Of a stretch of DNA of 10,546 nucleotides, positions 5,711 through 10,546 are shown piece after piece. Below the pieces are notes generated by a model that saw only the letters and a program-made list of their open reading frames with translations, had not been told where the DNA came from and did no database searches. Location: positions 8,824 to 19,369 of the forward strand of contig PEZR01000079.1 of assembly GCA_002773975.1 (NCBI GenBank), written 5' to 3'. Origin of the DNA: Bdellovibrio sp. CG10_big_fil_rev_8_21_14_0_10_47_8 (GTDB lineage Bacteria > Bdellovibrionota > Bdellovibrionia > Bdellovibrionales > Bdellovibrionaceae). Numbering within the stretch: position 1 is the stretch's first letter; the number at the start of each line of letters is the position of its first letter. The position numbers were made by a program, and so were the translations under genes.

Positions 5711-6400
5711 ATGAAGAAAAATCTCCGGGGCACTTGGCCCCAAGCTCTGGTCACTTTTTTTGGCCCCATTTTTTTGGTGGTTCTTATTCGGTGGTTGGTG
5801 TTTGAACCCTTTGTTATTCCATCCGGGTCGATGATCCCAACGCTCTTGATCCATGATCACATTTTTGTCAACAAACTGTCCTACGGAGTCCATGTGCCCT
5901 TCGGAAAATCTTTTCTCTGGCAGTGGGCGGGGCCAACAAAGGGAAGTGTCGTTGTCTTTCGCTTTCCTGAAAATCCAGATGTTTATTACGTGAAAAGAGT
6001 GGTGGCCACGGCCGGCGACGAGATCTCAGTTCGCCACGGGGATCTTCGAGTGAACGGCAAAAAAATTTCTCAGACCTTATTGCCGGTGGGTTCTGAGGAA
6101 GAGGACGAATTTCAGTATTTCTCCGAAGTCGAGGGGGATTCGACTCACGTTGTTCGTTACCTGAATAAAGAATTCTCGGAGTTCTCAAAGGTCAAAGTGC
6201 CTGATCAGCATTTCTTTGTGATGGGTGACAATCGTGATCAGTCGAATGATTCTAGGTTTTGGGGATTTGTGCCGGAAAAATATTTGGTCGGACGAGCTTC
6301 GTTGATCTGGCTTTCCTGTGATGAAACACTCGAATCTGCTCAGTTTATTTGCGATCCGGGGACTCTTCGTTGGTCTCGGCTCTTGCAATTTATCCATTAG
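5711..6400 (+). CDS. lepB: Type I signal peptidase, second tandem paralog
   Basis: The product is 229 residues, shorter than the first paralog, with almost no cytoplasmic head and one membrane helix (about 13-30). The catalytic dyad is intact: Ser40 in IPSGSMIPTL and Lys95 in YYVKRVV. Box E GDNRDQSNDSRFWG (172-185) is good. Box D departs from the family: after KRVV it reads ATAGDEI instead of GLPGDKI. A cysteine pair (203, 214) sits at the same place as in the first paralog. The ATG is 3 nt after the previous stop in an A-rich run without a Shine-Dalgarno, so translation is probably coupled to the gene before. The catalytic residues suggest an active peptidase whose substrate preference may have shifted. 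That last point is inference. Confidence 0.92.
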   Translation: MKKNLRGTWPQALVTFFGPIFLVVLIRWLVFEPFVIPSGSMIPTLLIHDHIFVNKLSYGVHVPFGKSFLWQWAGPTKGSVVVFRFPENPDVYYVKRVVATAGDEISVRHGDLRVNGKKISQTLLPVGSEEEDEFQYFSEVEGDSTHVVRYLNKEFSEFSKVKVPDQHFFVMGDNRDQSNDSRFWGFVPEKYLVGRASLIWLSCDETLESAQFICDPGTLRWSRLLQFIH

Positions 6401-6419
6401 CTAGAGACACTAAATTCAT

Positions 6420-7136
6420 ATGGGTAACTGGCGCGATTATGTTGAAAATATTTTGGTCGCAATTTTTTTGGCATTGGTGGTGCGAACCTTTATTCTCACG
6501 GGCTACAAGGTGCCTACGGGTTCGATGGCTCCTACTCTTCTGCCAGGAGATTTCATCTTTGCATTTCGTTTACCGTACGGAGTGAAGATTCCGTTGAGTC
6601 AGTTTAAAACCTCAGCGGCGGTCCCGGATCGCGGAACGCTGATTGTGTTTTCTTACCCAGATCAACCCCACATTACCTATGTGAAACGAGTCATTGGTCT
6701 CCCCGGGGACCGCATTCAGGTGGAAAATGATGTGTTGGTTCTCAACGGACAAAAGGCCACCTATCGCGAGATTTCCGTTGATGACAATAGTGGATCAAAA
6801 GCCCTAGGTCCCGGCATGATGAATCCGGATTTTTTTAAGCTGGTGGAAGAGAATATAGGGCCTCAGTCGTGGCATCTCATCATGCAAAAAACAGATGCCA
6901 AAAAAGGCGGGCTCAACCATAATTTTGGCCCCTTCATTGTGCCACCAAATGAAGTTTTTGTTCTAGGAGATAATCGAGATTCCAGTGACGATTCGCGCTA
7001 CTGGGGCAGTGTGCCGATCGCCAGAATCGATGGTCGTGTGATTTTGGTGTGGCTGTCGCTAGATTGGCGAGATAAGTTTTGGGACAATCGCTTTCCAACG
7101 CTGCGTTGGGAGCGAATGGGTTTAGTCCCAAAATAA
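6420..7136 (+). CDS. lepB: Type I signal peptidase, third and most diverged paralog
   Basis: The product is 238 residues. After a short head (MGNWRDYVEN) comes one membrane helix (about 10-28), then box B VPTGSMAPTL with catalytic Ser35 (Thr in place of the usual preceding Ser). Box D is TYVKRVIGLPGD with Lys89, and box E is GDNRDSSDDSRYWG (183-196). It lacks the LLIHDHIFVNK phrase (has LLPGDFIFAFR) and the C-terminal cysteine pair of its two neighbours, so it is an older or faster-evolving branch. It carries its own insertion (about 118-170, Met/Asn/Lys-rich) before box E. It starts 19 nt after the second paralog with only a weak AGAGA upstream and ends 42-48 nt before pyrB. All catalytic residues are present, so it is likely active. 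Confidence 0.92.
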   Translation: MGNWRDYVENILVAIFLALVVRTFILTGYKVPTGSMAPTLLPGDFIFAFRLPYGVKIPLSQFKTSAAVPDRGTLIVFSYPDQPHITYVKRVIGLPGDRIQVENDVLVLNGQKATYREISVDDNSGSKALGPGMMNPDFFKLVEENIGPQSWHLIMQKTDAKKGGLNHNFGPFIVPPNEVFVLGDNRDSSDDSRYWGSVPIARIDGRVILVWLSLDWRDKFWDNRFPTLRWERMGLVPK

Positions 7137-7147
7137 GAGGCTCTCAA

Positions 7148-7176
7148 TTGACACAGGATCTTTGCTTCGTTACCGT
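7148..7176 (+). promoter_or_regulatory. Putative sigma-70 promoter giving a leaderless pyrB transcript
   Basis: TTGACA (7148-7153) is a perfect -35. After a 17-bp spacer, TACCGT (7171-7176) is a TAnnnT -10, the same weak form proposed for metK. Transcription would begin at about 7182-7184, at or within a few nt of the pyrB ATG at 7185. This agrees with the lack of any Shine-Dalgarno before pyrB. It also leaves no room for a leader attenuator. Confidence 0.5.
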
Positions 7177-7184
7177 CATTGTCA

Positions 7185-8090
7185 ATGCCCGCGAGCAGCC
7201 TATCCCTCCTCAATTTTCAGTCTTTTTCGTCTTCTCAAATCGAATCTCTTTTTTCTTTTGCCGAACAGCTAGGGTCTTCGAAAGAGGGTTTAAAATCCTG
7301 GTCTGGTGAAACCGCAGCATTGTTGTTCTTTGAGGCCAGCACACGAACTCGCTTGAGTTTTGAGTCAGCGGCAATTCGCATGGGCTTGGGGCCATTGGTG
7401 TTTGATGGGGCCCAAAAGACAAGTTTGGAAAAGGGAGAGAGCATTGAGGACTCCGTTCTCAATATCGCAGCGATGAGCCCTCGGGTCTTGATCATACGCT
7501 GTGGTGACAATGTTGATCTACATCTCCTGCAGAAGAAGGTGTCCATGCCGATTGTTAATGCCGGCTGGGGAGTGCTTGGGCATCCTAGCCAGGCTCTTTT
7601 GGATACATTGACCCTTCGATCTCGTTGGAAAAAAACTCAGGGACGTAAACTTCTCATTGTTGGGGATTTGAAGCACAGTCGGGTCGCGGCTTCTCACTTC
7701 GAGCTGATGAAGTTGACGGGGCTTGAGATTGGTCAATGTGGGCCCGACGAGTTTCTGAGTAAAGAGTCATCAGTTCAAACATTCAGAGATTTGAAGTCTG
7801 GATTGGCCTGGGCCGATGCGGTCATGGCTTTGCGGTTTCAGTTTGAACGCCATGGGAATCAGGTATCGTTGTCTAAGGACGACTATCGGCAAAGATATGG
7901 GTTGAATCAAAATTCATTAAAGGAGCTCAGATCGGATGGTTTGATTCTTCATCCCGGGCCAGTCAACCACGGCATCGAGCTGGAAAGCGAAGTTTTTGCG
8001 GATTCTCGTTGTATGATCTTTGAACAGGTTCGGTGGGGAGTGGTGATGAGAGAGGCTCTGTTGAGATGGCTATTGGGAGAACGACCATGA
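7185..8090 (+). CDS. pyrB: Aspartate carbamoyltransferase catalytic subunit
   Basis: The enzyme joins carbamoyl phosphate to aspartate, the committed step of pyrimidine synthesis, as a cytoplasmic trimer. The product is 301 residues from ATG 7185. An in-frame TTG at 7179 would add two, and neither has a Shine-Dalgarno. I prefer the ATG because the putative promoter places the transcript start right before it. Numbered from the TTG, the motifs are STRTR (54-58, carbamoyl phosphate), S82/K85 in SLEKGES, R107, HPSQ (135-138), R168 in HSR, R219/Q221 in ALRFQFER, and HPGPVNHG (258-265). All main catalytic residues are there. The one oddity is His where HPGPVNRG is usual. The stop overlaps the carA start (ATGA), linking production to supply of its substrate. 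I see no pyrI or pyrC in the window. Confidence 0.95.
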   Translation: MPASSLSLLNFQSFSSSQIESLFSFAEQLGSSKEGLKSWSGETAALLFFEASTRTRLSFESAAIRMGLGPLVFDGAQKTSLEKGESIEDSVLNIAAMSPRVLIIRCGDNVDLHLLQKKVSMPIVNAGWGVLGHPSQALLDTLTLRSRWKKTQGRKLLIVGDLKHSRVAASHFELMKLTGLEIGQCGPDEFLSKESSVQTFRDLKSGLAWADAVMALRFQFERHGNQVSLSKDDYRQRYGLNQNSLKELRSDGLILHPGPVNHGIELESEVFADSRCMIFEQVRWGVVMREALLRWLLGERP

Positions 8091-9175
8091 GTGCCGGATA
8101 TCTAGTGCTTGAGACCGGGGAAATTTTTGAAGGCCTGTGGCGGAGTTCCTCCCAGTTAGGCCGCGCTGGAGAGGTGGTTTTCAACACATCTCACTCGGGA
8201 TATGAAGAGATTGCGACAGACCCCAGTTATTTTTCTCAGATTGTGGTGATGACGGCTTCTATGCAGGGGAATTATGGAGTCGATCGAAAGTGTTGGGAGA
8301 GCCGACGCTTGTGGATCGAAGGTTTTGTTTGTTTGCAGCTTCAAGAGTCCCCGCGAGACTCGTCCTGGATTCGGCTACTGAACGAGTTTTCAGTCCCATG
8401 CCTATCGGATGTGGATACTCGCGCAATTGCGCTGCGATTGCGCGAGGGTGGAACTCCTTGGGGGGCGTTGGTGAGTGCAAGCTCAAAGGCCGACGCCATA
8501 AAAAAAGCTCAGGAATTGATTCAAGAAAAAAAGAAGTTGGCAAAAGATTGGGTTTTCGAGGCCTCGCGAAAAGAAACTGAGACGAGAAAAGGCAGTGACC
8601 CTAAGGGGCCGCGGGTGGCAGTGCTTGATTTCGGTTCGAAAGAAAATATTCTGCGTGAATTGAGCCATCGTTGCAGTGAGCTAGCTATTTTTTCCTCGAG
8701 AGCTTCAGTTCAAGAGATTGAAAAATATAAACCCGACGGCGTGATGTTGACCAACGGTCCTGGTGATCCCACGGATGTTCAGGTGGCCACAGAAACGGTA
8801 CGCAGTTTGTTGGGGCGAATCCCTGTTTATGGAATATGTATGGGTCATCAAATTTTGGGTTTGGCTTTAGGGGCGCAAACTTACAAGCTTAAATTTGGTC
8901 ATCGTGGAGCCAATCATCCGATTCGAGATGATCTTCTAAAAAAGATCTATATGACCAGCCAGAATCACGGGTATGCGGTCGACAAAGAAACTTTGCCCAA
9001 GGACGTTCGTGTCAGCCATGTGAACCTCAACGATATGACTGTGGCAGGTATTTACAGCGAAACCAGAAACTGCCTAGGAATTCAGTATCACCCAGAAAGT
9101 CACCCGGGTCCGCACGAGGCGGTCCAGCTTTTTGATTTTTTCATTGATCGAATGATTCGGAGAAAACAGTTATGA
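8087..9175 (+). CDS. carA: Carbamoyl-phosphate synthase small (glutaminase) subunit
   Basis: CarA hydrolyses glutamine and channels ammonia to CarB for carbamoyl phosphate synthesis, feeding pyrimidines and arginine. The product is 362 residues, slightly shorter than E. coli (382). The N-terminal small-subunit domain (about 1-150) has the typical GYLVLETGEIFEG start and GEVVFNTSHSGYEEIATDPSY. The class I glutamine amidotransferase domain carries GPGDP (224-228), the nucleophile Cys251 in GICMGHQ, FGHRGANHP, and His335/Glu337 in QYHPESHPGP. I chose ATG 8087 because it overlaps the pyrB stop (ATGA), has GGGAGA (8075-8080) at good spacing, and gives the family N-terminus. An ATG/GTG reading from 8033 would add 18 unrelated residues inside pyrB. 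Its own stop overlaps the next start, again as ATGA. Confidence 0.96.
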   Translation: MSAGYLVLETGEIFEGLWRSSSQLGRAGEVVFNTSHSGYEEIATDPSYFSQIVVMTASMQGNYGVDRKCWESRRLWIEGFVCLQLQESPRDSSWIRLLNEFSVPCLSDVDTRAIALRLREGGTPWGALVSASSKADAIKKAQELIQEKKKLAKDWVFEASRKETETRKGSDPKGPRVAVLDFGSKENILRELSHRCSELAIFSSRASVQEIEKYKPDGVMLTNGPGDPTDVQVATETVRSLLGRIPVYGICMGHQILGLALGAQTYKLKFGHRGANHPIRDDLLKKIYMTSQNHGYAVDKETLPKDVRVSHVNLNDMTVAGIYSETRNCLGIQYHPESHPGPHEAVQLFDFFIDRMIRRKQL

Positions 9176-9843
9176 CAGAGACACTAGAGTCCACTGCACA
9201 GAAATACTTTGTTCTGATTGAAAAAATTCTGCACCACTTTGCGGGGGATCAGTTTAAAGACGAAGTTCGCATGGCCAAGTCCGAGTTTTTTGATAATGCA
9301 GGGATCTTGGATGAGAACTCAGATCATTTTGAACTGAGGATGTCTCAGTTTTTTGATTGGTATTTTTTTACCCGAGAATTAAAGGGCTACGCCCAGACTC
9401 CATTGGATGCCGTATTTATGGCTAGAGAGCTTCGTTTTTCCAATGAAGAAGTGGATTTGGTCGAAAAACTACGACAGCATCGGCACAGTCTCTTTCAGTT
9501 CATCAAAATGAAGGGCGATGACATGTCGATCAAAGACCTCATCTCCGGAAAAAAAATGGTGGTTAAGCGTTCACCGTGGACTTTTGGCTTTGACCCGGAG
9601 GAAATATTTGAGGCGCGTTTAATTCCGGATGGGGAAAATTGGATTTTCACTAGGGGTTTTTGTTTTCATCCCATGGATGCTAAAAAATATATTTTTGCCG
9701 AGATAAAACGTCATAAAAAAGATCCTGACTTGAACCCAGAGGACATGATGTTGAAGCTGATAAAAATGCGCTACAAGTTTGAGCGCTACCGTCATGTGAA
9801 GATCAATATGATTTACTCCAATGAAAATACCTGGGGGGGATAG
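9172..9843 (+). CDS. Uncharacterised protein encoded between carA and carB
   Basis: I do not recognise this 223-residue protein. It has no signal peptide or membrane helix and should be cytoplasmic. The first part (about 1-110) looks all-helical and aromatic-rich (FELRMSQFFDWYFFTREL at 53-70). The middle (about 115-165) reads like a small beta-rich unit: IKDLISGKKMVVKRSPWTFGFDPEEIFEARLIPDG, then WIFTRGFCFHP. The last part (168-213) is basic and helical. From memory, the middle resembles a pattern in other unknown bacterial proteins (D-L-x-G, V-x-R/E-S, then D/E-x-x-x-A-R-L), but I cannot name a family. Its ATG overlaps the carA stop (ATGA) and its stop TAG overlaps the carB GTG by one base, so it must be translated with both CPSase subunits. 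Regulation, assembly or an unrelated hitchhiking role are all possible. Confidence 0.9.
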   Translation: MTETLESTAQKYFVLIEKILHHFAGDQFKDEVRMAKSEFFDNAGILDENSDHFELRMSQFFDWYFFTRELKGYAQTPLDAVFMARELRFSNEEVDLVEKLRQHRHSLFQFIKMKGDDMSIKDLISGKKMVVKRSPWTFGFDPEEIFEARLIPDGENWIFTRGFCFHPMDAKKYIFAEIKRHKKDPDLNPEDMMLKLIKMRYKFERYRHVKINMIYSNENTWGG

Positions 9844-10546
9844 TGCCACTGAGACAGGACGTAAAAAAGGTTTTGATCATTGGTTCAGGGCCGATTGTCA
9901 TCGGGCAGGCTTGTGAGTTTGACTATTCGGGGACCCAGGCTTGCAAGGCCTTGATGAAAGAAGGTCTGGAAGTTATTCTCGTCAACTCTAATCCAGCGAC
10001 CATCATGACTGATCCCGAGATCGCGACACGAGTTTACGTCGAACCGCTGCGAGCTCTATTTATCGAAAAGATCATTGAAAAAGAAAAGCCGGATGCGTTG
10101 ATCCCAACCTTGGGGGGGCAAACAGCCCTCAACCTGGCCTTAGAACTTCATGCGAGTGGGGTTCTCGACAAATACAACGTGAAACTTTTAGGGGCTGTGC
10201 CTACGGTCATTAAGGCCGCGGAGGACCGAGAGCTTTTCCGCAGCATCTTGGATCAGGTCGGCGCAAAATACCCGCGCAGCGAGATGGTCAAAAGTTTTGA
10301 ACAGGGCATGCAGGTCGCAGATCAGTTGGGATTTCCACTGATTCTCCGACCCAATTATACCTTGGGTGGCGGAGGCGGTGGGATTGCCTATTCGCCAGAA
10401 GAATATCAAGCCATGATCGTACAGGCCCTGCGTGAGTCTCCGACATCGGAGGTCTTGGTCGAAGAAAGCATTTTAGGCTGGAAGGAATTCGAGCTTGAGG
10501 TGATGCGCGACTGTGCCGGAACCTTCGTTGTTGTTTGTAGCATCGA
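9843..10546 (+). CDS. carB: Carbamoyl-phosphate synthase large subunit (3' end outside window)
   Basis: CarB makes carbamoyl phosphate from bicarbonate, two ATP and the ammonia delivered by CarA. The window holds the first 234 codons of a protein that is normally about 1070 residues. The GTG start is supported by a long G run with A (9833-9840) as ribosome binding site and by the family N-terminus (xPxRxDxKKVLIIGSGPIVIGQ). Visible parts are the pre-ATP-grasp domain with EFDYSGTQACKAL and LVNSNPATIMTDPE, TLGGQTALNLA (89-99), and the carboxyphosphate-domain ATP site with Arg129 and Arg169 at the same numbering as E. coli. Also visible are RPNYTLGGGGGGIAY (Asn-Tyr where Ser-Phe is usual) and GWKEFELEV with Glu215. 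The frame is open to the right edge. The TAGTG overlap couples it to the gene before. Confidence 0.97.
   Translation, partial: MPLRQDVKKVLIIGSGPIVIGQACEFDYSGTQACKALMKEGLEVILVNSNPATIMTDPEIATRVYVEPLRALFIEKIIEKEKPDALIPTLGGQTALNLALELHASGVLDKYNVKLLGAVPTVIKAAEDRELFRSILDQVGAKYPRSEMVKSFEQGMQVADQLGFPLILRPNYTLGGGGGGIAYSPEEYQAMIVQALRESPTSEVLVEESILGWKEFELEVMRDCAGTFVVVCSI

Noticed and set aside
5033..5893. Long minus-strand open frame (286 codons) across signal peptidases 1 and 2
   Set aside because: It lies opposite two clearly functional genes, its product is rich in His/Asn/Arg with no domain pattern, and its openness follows from the codon use of the plus strand.
8033..8086. N-terminal extension of carA
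   Set aside because: The 18 extra residues (MGSGDERGSVEMAIGRTT) do not fit the family, lie inside pyrB, and the ATG at 8087 has a proper Shine-Dalgarno and the usual stop/start overlap.
1..10546. Mobile elements, CRISPR arrays, tRNA or rRNA genes
   Set aside because: I saw no transposase or integrase frame, no regularly spaced repeats and no tRNA-like cloverleaf. The genes are core metabolic ones with uniform composition.

Overview
The window is ordinary chromosomal DNA with no mobile element, RNA gene or CRISPR array that I can see. Gene content, moderate GC (roughly 48% by eye) and protein sequence style suggest a free-living Gram-negative proteobacterium-like organism. My best guess is a Bdellovibrio relative (Bdellovibrionota). 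That guess rests on the expanded signal peptidases, many small secreted or unknown proteins, and a sigma-28-type promoter in front of a ribosome hibernation gene. It is inference, not a database match.

Layout. (1) Positions 1-698 hold the 3' part of a gene for an extracytoplasmic beta-sandwich protein with a C-terminal membrane anchor. It converges on a small secreted protein gene on the minus strand (725-1051). (2) A non-coding stretch of about 300 bp (1052-1348) ends in a near-perfect sigma-28 (FliA) promoter that drives a short-form ribosome hibernation factor (1349-1744). (3) A hairpin and a sigma-70-like promoter separate this from metK and lepA, which lie 12 nt apart (1826-4804). (4) After an 81-nt gap come three tandem, complete but diverged type I signal peptidase genes (4886-7136), extending the classical lepA-lepB arrangement. 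(5) A perfect TTGACA element lies just before pyrB, giving an apparently leaderless start. It opens a tightly overlapping pyrimidine/arginine precursor operon: pyrB, carA, an unrecognised 223-aa gene, and carB (cut by the window end).

How the genes work together. carA and carB make carbamoyl phosphate, which PyrB joins to aspartate. The unknown protein is translated between the two carbamoyl-phosphate synthetase subunits with stop/start overlaps on both sides, so it is the best candidate here for an undescribed partner. MetK makes S-adenosylmethionine and LepA is the ribosome-associated GTPase EF4. The three signal peptidases mature secreted proteins, a load that a predator-like secretome would make large. 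The sigma-28 promoter before the hibernation factor would link the motile, non-growing state to ribosome silencing.

The observations most worth following are the sigma-28/hibernation-factor link, the diverged signal peptidase trio, the gene embedded between carA and carB, and the leaderless pyrB start.
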